A DNA stretch of 64,000 nt, from contig CANUEZ040000140.1 in assembly GCA_948099385.1 (NCBI GenBank), positions 1 through 64,000 on the forward strand, given 5' to 3'. The notes beneath the pieces were generated by a model that ran no database searches, had not been told where the DNA came from, and saw nothing but the letters and a program-made list of their open reading frames with translations. The stretch comes from Fasciola hepatica. Taxonomy: Eukaryota; Platyhelminthes; Trematoda; Plagiorchiida; Fasciolidae. Both the position numbers and the translations under genes were made by a program. This document shows positions 1 through 11,130 of the stretch, piece by piece. Positions within the stretch are counted from its first letter, which is position 1; every line of letters starts with the position of its first letter.

Positions 1-3000
1 AGCTGTGTAGGTTGTTCATAAGGGAATGCGTTGGTTGTACTAAGGCCCCTAAAGAGAAGTGATCCATGATAGGAGTGGATCGTTGTGTGGGTTGTGCTGG
101 TTGTTACCGTTCAAAAGAAGCCAGTGATGGAACGGTGCTATATCATGTAGTGTAGATGTTGAAAAATGCGATGACAACCAGCCCGTGATAGGCTTGCGGT
201 TAAGGTGTTCGATTAACAATCGCGAAGGCCGAATGCGAGTCTCCGTAGTGCTATTTCGATGTGCATTGCTCATGATTCCCAACAAGGATGAAACAGCTGT
301 ACACTGGTTCCATGCTTTTCAATGGTGAGTTGAGCGTTCAAGCTGCATGATCAATCATATTATATGCAAATCTAATCTCCCACTACTCAATTGCAAATAG
401 TAACGAAGCTGTGTAGGTTGTTCATAAGGGAATGCGTTGGTTGTACTTAGGCCCCTACAGAGAAGTGATCCATGATAGGAGTGGATCGGTGTGTGGGTTG
501 TGCTGGTTGTTACCGTTCAAAAGAAGCCAGTGATGGAACGGTGCTATATCATGTAGTGTAGATGTTGAAAAATGCGATGACAACCAGCCCGTGATAGGCT
601 TGCGGTTAAGGTGTTCGATTAACAATCGCGAAGGCCGAATGCGAGTCTCCGTAGTGCTATTTCGATGTGCATTGCTCATAATTCCCAACAAGGATGAAAA
701 AGCTGTACACTGCTTCCATGCTTTTCAATGGTGAGTTGAGCGTTCAAGCTGCATGATCAATCATATTATATGCAAATCTAATCTCCCACTACTCAATTGC
801 AAATAGTAACGAAGCTGTGTAGGTTGTTCATAAGGGAATGCGTTGGTTGTACTTAGGCCCCTACAGAGAAGTGATCCATGATAGGAGTGGATCGTTGTGT
901 GGGATGTGCTGGTTGTTACCGTTCAAAAGAACCCAGTGAATGAAGAGTGATAAATCATATAGTGGAGATGTTGAACAAACCGTTGAGATCCATCACTGGA
1001 TATGCTTGCGTTTGTGGTTCGAGATTTACAATCGTTCATGCGGAAATGGATTCCCCGTGGGGCTCGGTCGATGTGCATTTCTCATGATTCCCAACAAGGA
1101 TGAAACAGCTGTACACTGCTTCCATGCTTTTCAATGGTGAGTTGAGCGTTCAAGCTGCATGATCAATCATATTATATACAAATCTAATCTCCCACTACTC
1201 AATTGCAAATAGTAACGAAGCTGTGTAGGTTGTTCATAAGGGAATGCGTTGGTTGTACTTAGGCCCATACAGGGAAGTGATCCATGATAGGAGTGGATCG
1301 ATATGTGGGTTGTGCTGGTTGTTACCGTTCAAAAGAAGCCAGTGACGGAACGGTGCTATATCATGTAGTGTAGATGTTGAAAAATGCGATGAGATCCAGC
1401 CCTTGATAGGGTTTCTTTTGAGGTGTTCTTTTGAAGTTCGTCCATACCGAAATGGAGTCCCCGAAGTAATCTTTTGATAAGCATTGCTCATGATTCCCAA
1501 CAAGGATGAAACAGCTGTACACTGCTTCCATGCTTTTCAATGGTGAGTTGAGCGTTCAAGCTGCATGAACAATCATATCATATACTAATCTAATCTCCCA
1601 CTACTCAATTGCAAATAGTAACGAAGCTGTATTAGGTTGTTCATAAGGGAATGCGTTGGTTGTACTTAGGCCCCTACAGAGAAGTGATCCATGATAGGAG
1701 TGGATCGGTGTGTGGGTTGTGCTGGTTGTTACCGTTCCAAAGAAACCAGTGACGGAACGAGGCTATATCATGTAGTGTAGATGTTAAAAATGCGATGACA
1801 TCCAGCCCTTGATAGGCTTGCGGTTAAGGTGTTCGATTAACAATCGCGAAGGCCGAATGCGAGTCTCCGTAGTGCTATTTCGATGTGCATTGCTCATAAT
1901 TCCCAACAAGGATGAAACAGCTGTACACTGCTTCCATGCTTTTCAATGGTGAGTTGAGCGTTCAAGCTGCATGATCAATCATATTATATACAAATCTAAT
2001 CTCCCACTACTCAATTGCAAATAGTAACGAAGCTGTGTAGGTTGTTCATAAGGGAATGCGTTGGTTGTACTTAGGCCCCTACAGAGAAGTGATCCATGAT
2101 AGGAGTGGATCGGTGTGTGGGATGTGCTGGTTGTTATCATTCAAAAGAAGCCAGTAACGGAACGGTGGTATATATCATATAGTGTACATGTTGAACAATG
2201 CGATGGGATCCAGCCCTTGATAGGTTTGGTTTTGAGGTGTTCGTGTGAATTTCGTGCATACCGAAATGGAGTCCCCGAAGTAATCTTTTGATAAGAATTG
2301 CTCATGATTCCCAACAAGGATGAAACAGCTGTACACTGCTTCCATGCTTTTCAATGGTGAGTTGAGCGTTCAAGCTGCATGATCAATCATATTATATACA
2401 AATCTAATCTCCCACTACTCAATTGCAAATAGTAACGAAGCTGTATTAGGTTGTTCATAAGGGAATGCGTTGGTTGTACTAAGGCCCCTACAGAGAAGTG
2501 ATCCATGATAGGAGTGGATCGGTGTGTGGGTTGTGCTGGTTGTTACCGTTCAAAAGAAGCCAGTGATGGAACGGTGCTATATCATGTAGTGTAGATGTTG
2601 AAAAATGCGATGACAACCAGCCCGTGATAGGCTTGCGGTTAAGGTGTTCGATTAACAATCGCGAAGGCCGAATGCGAGTCTCCGTAGTGCTATTTCGATG
2701 TGCATTGCTCATAATTCCCAACAAGGATGAAACAGCTGTACACTGCTTCCATGCTTTTCAATGGTGAGTTGAGCGTCCAAGCTGCATGATCAATCATATT
2801 ATATACAAATCTAATCTCGTACAACTCAATTTGCAAACAGTGACCAAGCTGTGTAGGTTGTTCATAACGGAATGCGTTCGTTGTACTTAGGCCCCTACAG
2901 AGAAGTCATCCATCATAGGAGTCGATCGGTGTGTGAGAATCGGGTTGTTACCGTTCAAAAGAAGCCAGTGACGGAAGTGTGCAATATCATGTAGTGTAGA

Positions 3001-3115
3001 TGTTGAACAAACGGTTGAGAGCCAACCGGGATAGCCTTGTGGTTGAGGTGTTCGATTCACATTCGTTCACCCTTCGTTCGAGTCCCCGTGGGGGTTCGGT
3101 GGATGTGCACTGCTG
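1..3115 (+). repeat. Tandem satellite array, about 406-bp unit, 7.6 copies
   Basis: Direct reading shows unit starts at 1, 407, 813, 1219, 1624, 2031, 2439 and 2847, giving unit lengths of 405-408 bp. The last unit decays after about 3113. The array starts at the window edge, so it is longer than seen here. Each unit has a conserved first part (through the GTTACCGTTCAAAAGAA motif) and a conserved last part (AACAAGGATGAAACAGCTG through TTGCAAATAGTAACGA). A middle of about 110-160 bp differs between units: units 1, 2, 5 and 7 share one version, 4 and 6 another, 3 and 8 others. The unit is related to the single SINE-like insertion at 52971-53312, plus a linker of about 50 bp. Open frames inside the units on the minus strand are repeat shadows. 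Confidence 0.95.
3032..3084 (+). promoter_or_regulatory. tRNA-like internal promoter (A box and B box) in array unit 8
   Basis: TAGCCTTGTGG at 3032-3042 fits a polymerase III A box, and GTTCGAGTC at 3076-3084 fits the B-box consensus GWTCRANNC. The spacing is tRNA-like. Most other units of the array have this core altered, so unit 8 is closest to the ancestral SINE-like form. Polymerase III activity is inferred from the motifs only. Confidence 0.6.
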
Positions 3116-3744
3116 ATTTTCCTCATCAATGGCCACTATTTGACCATCGAATTGAAACCCTTAAACATTAGTTATTCCCAACTAAATAAGTTCGTTTTGG
3201 TCAACATTTTACATGCCATCGTCCTAGATATCGCATATCACCATCTTTCCTACCGCGTTTCGTGAACAAAACTGTACGGCTTGAAGTTTTGACCCCATTT
3301 GAATATCGGTGGCCAATTTTTCCGCACGTTTTCACACATTCCGATATTGGTCATCCATAAGAGCTGCTACGCACAAACGGGATTTCGTCGGAGATCCTCA
3401 TGACAAATGTTGCACGACGACATTCTCTTTATCCTTTGTTTTGCAAACCCTGATATCAGACTTTTCAGAGTACTTAAAACACAACTTGCCTGAGTGGAAT
3501 AAAACAGAATGAGTTGACTGGATGAAAGCAGTTCTGCTTGAGTGAACACAAAAGCATTGCTTGTTTTGATAACCGATTGCACTGATAATGCTGCGTCACC
3601 GTTCCAAGCCAATCGTCGATGTTGGCTACAGAATGAAGCTTTTGACCTATCACAGTAAGCTTCTAAATTTCATATCTTGAGCATCGAACGCTCGCAGTAC
3701 CATCATTTTTCGAAATGAAACGTACTGATATGTATTAGCCAATA
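3116..3744. other. Unassigned sequence between satellite and dispersed repeat
   Basis: I see no gene, RNA or repeat family I can name. The short frames on both strands overlap each other and show no domain. Confidence 0.5.
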
Positions 3745-6560
3745 TATGTATACATATATGTATATTTCTCATCCAGCTTTTCATTTATTGGCCAATCTCT
3801 TACATTTTCGTGTAACCATATCCTCTCTTATTACACTGAGTAGACAGGGATTTATTTTGATTCAGGTGTTCACACGAACAACTGAACTTCGCTGCCATGC
3901 TCCCGTAGGAATGAAGTGCAGTTTATTCGCACTCCATTTCTTGAGTCAATTAGCTTTCCTGCGCATTAGGAGCCTGCGAATTTGGTCCACTTTAATTTGT
4001 CTTAATGATCGTTGGAAAAAGCAAGACCTCCGAAAATTCCCTTGCGTGTCTCGTAGTTGCTTTGTCCAGAACATGAACCTCATCTATATTGAACGCGTGC
4101 CCTACGTGATCCTCGTGAACGGGCATTAGGGAGAACTGAGCATGTCCTCTTGTAGCTAGTTCCGTTTCACCCATTCGTGTTGCAGCCTTTCTCCCAATTT
4201 GATCGACGTACCATTTGTTACGGTCCTTGTAGTCCACATTCTTTTGTTCTTTGATCTCGAATTGCCCTTTCGGTCTTGATGCTTTTTCTTCGGCATTTTT
4301 GTCAGCTTGTGTGCAAATGTGGCACTTTGCAACTAGAGGTGTCTTGCACTTGTTTTCTGATGTATGCCAATGCCACCCTTCTGTTAGATTGTGTTCCCTG
4401 GCCGGTTTCAGTTTTGGTTTCGAATGAGGTTCTCCGCTTGGATATTACTGAGTATCCGTTCCGTTGAAACAGCATGAAGATTTAGTTCTGTTCGTTCTGT
4501 TCTACTGGTTTTGTGTTGCTGCTGTGTTTTACCTCTGTTAAACAGGGTCATTATGCAAGAGCTCTTGTGGTTGATTGAATGATCACTGCACAAACTCAAT
4601 ATTTGTTCCGTATGTTTTTTTCTCGGTAATAAGTTATCTTCAGTTGGCCGTGGGTTGTTCATCTTATCAGCACATTCAGACTCATCCATTCTGTAAACCA
4701 TCAACTTTTCCTCGAAGCAGTCTAGTTTTTCCTAAACGCATCAATTTTGGATTATCGAATATTTTATTATCATTGAAGTGCACGTGTTGGCGCTGGAGAA
4801 GAAAGATTTAATCCTAAAGAACAGATATAAATTATCTGTGCGACAAGTTGGTGCCATAATGTGGGTTCTCAACCATCCCAATCGCTACAGCTAAGCTTGC
4901 CGAAAATTGATAACGAAACAAGGGCAAAGGCCTAAGCGCACGCTGATAAATTCACCATGACTGATGTATACACGATTGTCACCCAAAACGCCAAATTTAC
5001 CTATCAGAATTCCATGAGAACGATAGACAGAAGCTAGAAGTAACACCAACATTCCAGGGTATTGTAAATAAGGCTATTCGTGTGCACACATCGATTCACG
5101 TGATGAGATTTATGGCAAACTTCTCACGGATTATCAGTTTGACTGATTATTACACTGATTACAACGACTACTCGCTCTCTGATAATCTGCGGTAAAACTG
5201 GTGTGTAAATGTCTCACATTTTCAACTCGCAAATCTAGTGATCAACAGATATTTTTAAAGCTAAAAACGTTTAACTGTAATGATTCGTTGGTAATGTCCT
5301 GTTGTCAGTATTTCTTTCCATGGTAAACTCGTCATTGAGAGTTATTTCTACCGCATGTAGAAAGGGGCGCAGACAGGTTATCCAAATAGAATATGTAAAC
5401 TTAAATGTTTTTCACGTTTGTTTTACTTCAACACTGGTCACTACCAAGCAATGAGAACACTGCGTTTCACACCTCAATTACAAAGTATGACACTTATCTA
5501 CCGAGACATTTAGATGTTTCGCGGCTTGGATTTATGGGAAGCGTTTTACGCAGTGCATCCCGATGAATTAGAATTTCGATAACAAACTCAAGTGGTCAAA
5601 GTTTTGGCAAAACCACCATCCAAAAAAGTGATTACGGTTGTCACTCGTTCAATCAAATCCGTCCAACAAATTCCTCCCGAGGCTTCAAGGCAATGGTCTC
5701 ACTAGGGTACAGAACAATATTTCTAAAAATGGGTGGGGTACCAGTAAAAGAGATTGTCGAAATATGTACTGGCAAGATAACTTTTGATTCTAGATCACTG
5801 AGTTCTAGAAAAATTGATGGCTTTATTAAAGTGATTTAAATACTGGAAACGAGGCGTTTCAATGCTTGTACCATTTCCACAAATAACTGTCCGAGTATTC
5901 ACTTGACCTCTTTATTCCAGTCAACGAATGAAAGCAGTAAATTTCATTTCATGCAATGAAAAATCAACTTCAGCTAACTGAAGTTGACTGGTGACTGAAA
6001 AATTTGTTTCATAAATGATTCAAAACATGGGCGTTTTTACGCTCATCTCTCATGTGCAAATAGCCCAGAACGAAATGTGCATCCACTGTGAGTGTGGATT
6101 TATAATAATGGATGGTTTTTGCAAGATTAAACCATAAGCGTGGTAGCGATATACGCTGTGTAAATGAATGACATACGGCCCATCAGATACTACGCAAGTC
6201 ACTCTTCAACTCGGGCTTTCTTTGAAAGGCGCACCTAAAATGTCCCTGATGACCCCTTTATTCCCGGTGAACATATTCACTGACGAACCACTCGATTAGA
6301 CCATGGGACATCTAGATGATCTTTTCGTGATTAAAAATGGCACCTTTGGATGTATTTTATTCCGATTCAGGTGTCGTTCACCGTTTTCTCCAGCAAACAA
6401 TGCAACACAACTTTTCTCACTGAAGTTCAGAAAATGTGAATACCTAACTACTGTTACCGCTCCCAGTAGCGATATTAGATATTCGAAGTTCCCGGGGTGC
6501 ACTCAGTCCTGAAAGACTCACCTACTCGGTGACTGACGTAATAGATGATGTACAGCGAGC
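3745..6560. repeat. Dispersed repeat, copy A (about 2.8 kb)
   Basis: This block begins at a TATA/TACATA microsatellite and matches, in the same orientation and order, three blocks on the far side of the window: 51902-53935, about 56370-56645 and about 58170-59240. Matches I could read include the stretch around GCATTAGGA (3966 and 52208), the phrase GATTACGGTTGTCACTCGT (5631 and 58373) and AACGAAATGTGCA (6069 and 58811). By eye the outer parts are roughly 20-25% diverged; the PLE part is much closer. Copy A lacks the SINE-like insertion present in copy B. Confidence 0.85.
3990..4705 (-). mobile_element. Penelope-like element, 3' part of ORF (RT end to GIY-YIG), broken
   Basis: Minus-strand translation gives pieces in the expected PLE order. 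First comes HTEQILSLCSDHSINHKSSC with TLFNRGKTQQQHKT (about 4520-4620), the region after the RT fingers. Next is a frame-shifted ERNGYSV-like piece. Last comes a GIY-YIG-like end (3992-4237) with WYVDQIGRKAATRMGETE, then VGHAFNIDEVHVLDKATTRH and AREFSEV. Known PLEs have YxGxTGRxxxxRxxEH here, so G-T has become D-I and the domain is probably dead. The stop codons and frame shifts show decay. It differs clearly from the PLEs at 24-26.6 kb, so it is a second PLE lineage. The copy at 52211-52850 is very similar. Confidence 0.75.
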
Positions 6561-6639
6561 ATCGTATCGGTCGTACTTTAACGTGCTTCCCTGAAATTGC
6601 GTTTGGAGTAGTAAGGAAGAGAGAGCGAGAATACACGAC

Positions 6640-8130
6640 TTGATGACAATTTGTCGCGACAATTCCTAAACTCCCGAAATAGCAAATACAGATGGCATGG
6701 AATCAAGCTTCTCTGCGATAGGACGGAGAACTCCCCAAAGGTGAGTGAAGAAGTAAACCGTCTCAATGTCCAATTTCAAGTGGTATCAACCATAGAAGTT
6801 CTCAAGTTACTCAAATCAACACAGGTAACCAGGTCAACTGGTTCAGATGGTCTTCCAACGAAGCTGCTCACATATGGAGCTGATTCTCTATGTGGTCTGA
6901 TGACTTCTGTCATTAAGAGTTCACTGGAATCACATCCCATTCCCGATGTTTGGCGTCATTCTGCAATTATTCCCATACCAAAGAAATCCCAGAGCCGGAA
7001 GGAACCCAAAATGTATCAACCAACAGCTCCATCTTCGTCAGCTTTGAAACTTGCAAAACAAGTTGTTCTGCGTCATCTTCAATCCACTGTGAGAAGTCCA
7101 GCCGATGAGTTAAAATTTGCGTGCAAATTCAAGCGCTCAGCATTTGGTGCATTAGTTTCCTTTGTACACCATATAGCCAAATCCCTCAATGATTCCAGCT
7201 AGTCAGTTAGATGTGCTTTCCTAGACTACACGTGGACCTTTGACAGTGTATCACACTCGCTTCTTATCAAAACACTAGAATCACTTGGCTGCTCCGCATA
7301 CGTACTAAGATGGTTGAAGGACTTTTTCGCTGGGAGAATACAAAGCACCAAAGTAGGCAGAAATGTCTCCCGGTGTACTTCAAGGCGATGTTCTTATTCC
7401 ATATTTGTTTCCAACATTCAGTAGTGATTTACCTGTCTTCCACCCAGTCCGCATCTTTAAATTTGCTGATGACGTTAGCTTGGCTAGGTCTGTCTTAAAT
7501 AAATCATACTTCGACAAATTCATAGGAAAGCTTTCACATATTAAAAGCTTTCCTATTCAATCTGGTCTTCTGTTAAACAAAATTAAGTGTCAAGGGTGAT
7601 TTTCTTCCATCACGGGTTCTCGATTTATTGAAGACACTTTTACCATTAATTCTATTCCCCTCGCATGTACGAACCACGTTAAATTTCTTGGTGTTACGCT
7701 GGAGCATAATCTGCATCGGTCTTTGCATGTTGAAATAACAGTAGGAAAACTGCGCCGCTTGTATTATCGAATAAGAAAAATACGGCAATTTAGTGCCCGC
7801 AGTCTGTTATTTCCCTTGTCGTACGACAATGTATATTGCTTATCATTCCTTATTGTTCCCTTGTCATTTTCCCAGGATTACTAACAAAGTACTTCGTCAA
7901 TCTTCGCAGACGCTTGATCATCATTAGTCTTGTTTCTGGTATAGCCTTAATTCTTGGAGCTATGCATTAGCCACATAGCAGCATCCTTTGCTTTTGGACA
8001 GAAAATCCTCTATGATACTTCGCACCCATTGTATTTTGAATTTACTCCTTGTCAGTGTCCTACGCTAACACTGGAACGACGAGAGAAAAGAACACTGACA
8101 CGACTCCGGAATTGAGAGACCCAAAAAACC
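6640..8130 (+). mobile_element. CR1-like non-LTR retrotransposon remnant, RT domain
   Basis: Translation in shifting frames gives an ordered non-LTR RT. STGSDGLPTKLL is RT motif 0/1, IIPIPKK follows, then CAFLDYTWTFDSVSHSLL (motif A, about 7213-7266), SPGVLQGDVLIPYLF (motif B, near 7365) and FKFADDVSLA (motif C with the FADD catalytic pair intact, about 7455). GLLLNKIKC, then FLGVTLEHNL and the tail FGQKILYDTSHPLY (about 8000) complete the C-terminal region. The frame is broken by at least a stop near 7201 and shifts near 7370, 7600 and 7880, so it is a dead 5'-truncated copy. No endonuclease part is visible upstream. Confidence 0.88.
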
Positions 8131-8757
8131 GATCCAACTGCATCCAAAATCCAATAATGTGGCCCTTTCAAAGATACGAAAGTCAATTGGGGCAAAATGG
8201 AGTGCAAGTGTGAAACACCAATTTGGACCCACCGCATAATTGCTAAAAAAATCTTTCGGCACTTTTCATTAATTTATGTTACCTACTAGTATTCAAACAA
8301 TGAAATAATTCGAAAACTTAATAGTTCTTTACTCAGAATAATAAACTAGTATCATGAAATATCAAGAGATCGCGTGCATGGGGTTACACGTGATGTTGCT
8401 GCATCTATAGAACAGTCTTGGAAGTGGTGAGAACGTTATCCGTTGTGAGATTGCCGAATTTGTACTACAAACGGTCCATCAATCTTAAAATAATGTTTTT
8501 ACCGGGAGATCAACCACAAATTCGCTCCTTACGAAATGCTTCCAGATATGGCTGCATGGTGTAAACATAACTTTGTATCTACAAGCACCCACAATACGAC
8601 TACATATTTACCTGGCCTATTTGGCAGGTGTGTTATTAGTTTGCTCCTGTGATTTGCCGAATATGTGATGCATGCTAGATCAAATCTGTCACGGTTTATT
8701 ACTCACTGAAACAGATGAGATCCACTTTGCATTCTGTAGGGAAAAACCAATCAGATT

Positions 8758-8808
<51 letters not shown>

Positions 8809-10944
8809 AGCGCACTTTTTAATCCAGAGGAAGCCTCAAGATCGTTCATCGGTAACGAGAGTCTTATACATTTTCCTGTGAAATTTTACAGTTATCTGTA
8901 ACACTGGCAATTCCCTTGGATCTATGCTATATGCGTCTTTGATTGATCATCTTGTCCACCTAAACTTCGTCACTATTCAACTCGGAATTTTTTAGAAAGA
9001 CGATCCTAAAATAATGCCGCTGCCATCAATGTTTACGCCTGGTATTCCCATGTTGGCTTTATTTTCAACCGCGTCTTGTGGTGATCACTTTTCCTCCGGT
9101 TTCTCGATATTGACCCTCCAGATATCCAGTCGGTGCGCCCTCGCATCCATTTCTACACGTCACGACTCCTTTTTCGATCTTTCTTTCATACTAATCAACT
9201 GTACACCAAATTCCGTAGATCGATATGGTCCATTCTCGTCTACCGGATTCGTTGCAGTCAATTTTCGGCACCCCATAATGCACATTGTGTATTATTCTAG
9301 CCTCACCTTCATGTTTCATGCTTTGACATCCGCCACCCGTTGCTTCATCGTTTCTTGTATACACTGCACCTTTAGCATCCTTTAAAATCGCTTTTACCAG
9401 AATTCGCACGCTTGGCTAGATATGCACAAAGTCTTTTCCTGACTTCGGAACAGATTTAAAACTGCCGTGCTAGCCATCTCTACTTCAGTTCACTCAAACA
9501 CTGCCCAGCCTCATTGTACTATCACTGCAATTGAGTGAATCTGACATTTCAAATTTGTGTAAACCTTGCACTGATGTGTATTGCATCATCATCACTATCA
9601 GCATCGAGTTATCCTAACCGTTAGCTCTATCTTAGCTTGTAAATTTCGGTTTCACCATGGATGAATAACTCGACTAAACAAATCGACGACAATTAGTTAC
9701 TTGTTTACAAGTTACTGATAAATTAGTTAAATTTATCTTCTATGAACGACTGGAGAGACGTCAGAGAGTGTTTCTTTTTTTCATAAAATGTTCTTGTGAA
9801 GTCAAGGATGCAAGTTTTCCGGATTCAGTTAGCGTTTTGCTTTGCTGATCATGGGTCGGTCAATGAAACCCACCAATTTGCCAGCCTCGTCGGCTCCATC
9901 ATCCACAACATATCTGCAGAAGCTCTATATAAAGGATACTCAAACCCCAATGATGGCAGGTTGAATGGGTCAGGTGATCATATCCCAGGATTAACTGGGC
10001 AGTTTTACACACTCACACAAATGCAAGTACAAACGTGCTTTGTGTTTGTTGTCGAAAATTACTGCTGACAATATAATGCATTCAGCTTCTCGGTACCATG
10101 ATACAGTTTACGAGTCGACGTTATTGTAACCACTCTTGGAGCAATTCCTGTGTAATTACTTCGGTTACTGGTACGAACTGCTAAATATTCACCCAGGTAG
10201 ATGCATTCGGCTCGACTTGACTCGCCTGAAGTACTCTGTTAGACATGAACATTATTCGCCCAAGTTCTCCCTGATGGAAATCCGGTTGTCCTCAATGAGG
10301 TTTTCGATGAAAACAGGAATGCAACATTTCGTTTGCTCTGTACGTTGGTGAAACACGCATAATTAAAATATCAGTCAGCCCATTACAATTTGATGCCTCA
10401 TATCCTCGAGAAAATGTTATCACAACCACACAGTCATAGTGGCTTGGTCCAGGTAGGGAGCTGTAACGAAGCTTTGAATTCTGCGTGAACCTGACGGAGC
10501 AGTGTTGAGAAATTTTAGTGTGGAAATCCTCAGAACTCTACTGATTTTCGGCCCTCAACAGTGTAGCGATTTCATCCTGGTTACCACATGTAGGAAACAG
10601 AGTACAACAAGGAACTGAGTAGATCTCGGGAGATGGATTTGATGGGGATTATTTTTCGTATTTCAGTGATAATAATTTTCAGGTAAATAATAACACTATA
10701 TAAATATTCCGAATTTGTGAGGAAGTATGAAAGTGGGTCTCTAACTTTGCCGTTCTCATAGGTGAGTAAATGTGAACTAAAATTGCATGGATTTTTGGAA
10801 CGATGAACAGTGAGGTAAACAGACATGTTTCGATAGATGAACAAACAGATCCAGAGTTTTATTACCCTAGATATATTGCTTCTCATTCACTGTTCAGCTT
10901 CTCCAAATCCAAATGTGAGAATATTTCATCAGATGTTAAATATG
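8131..10944. other. Region downstream of legumain, no gene recognised
   Basis: It holds a TA microsatellite (8759-8806). A short piece at about 8966-9020 resembles 6188-6245 of the dispersed repeat (ATTCAACTCGG, CCTAAAAT). A pair of overlapping open frames at 9014-9409 shows no domain I know. The rest looks non-coding. Confidence 0.5.
8759..8806. repeat. (TA)n microsatellite
   Basis: An almost pure run of TA dinucleotides. Confidence 0.97.
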
Positions 10945-10950
10945 TTTATT
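10945..10950 (-). terminator. Polyadenylation signal AATAAA for legumain
   Basis: TTTATT on the plus strand reads AATAAA on the minus strand, about 79 nt after the legumain stop codon, a normal distance for a short 3' UTR. The cleavage site is not determined. Confidence 0.65.
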
Positions 10951-11028
10951 CATTAAGTTTGGTGAAATTATTCATTCAGAAACATCAAGCGATTCGCATT
11001 GCATAATTTTCAAGCAAAACATAACCAA

Positions 11029-11130
11029 TCAATCACAAGTGCTGAATATTGCTTGCAGAATCACATTTGTGTCGTAGCCTTGTTCACATAATCGGTCGAG
11101 TTTCGCCAGTTCTTTTGCAACTTCTGGCAC
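11029..11130 (-). CDS. LGMN: Legumain exon 13 (terminal)
   Basis: 102 nt including the stop, acceptor TTTTCAG|GTG. It encodes [20 protein letters not shown], then [13 protein letters not shown] and TGA. The family tail has the form PEV...C..GY....I..AI...C, and both Cys are present. AATAAA follows 79 nt later. Confidence 0.92.
   Translation of the reverse strand: MPEVAKELAKLDRLCEQGYDTNVILQAIFSTCD

Noticed and set aside
49..2724. Repeated minus-strand open frames of about 78 codons in the satellite
   Set aside because: They recur because the DNA repeats, are open in only some units, and change freely with the variable core. No domain.
9014..9409. Opposed open frames of 123 and 72 codons
   Set aside because: No domain or splice context, and they sit next to a fragment of the dispersed repeat.
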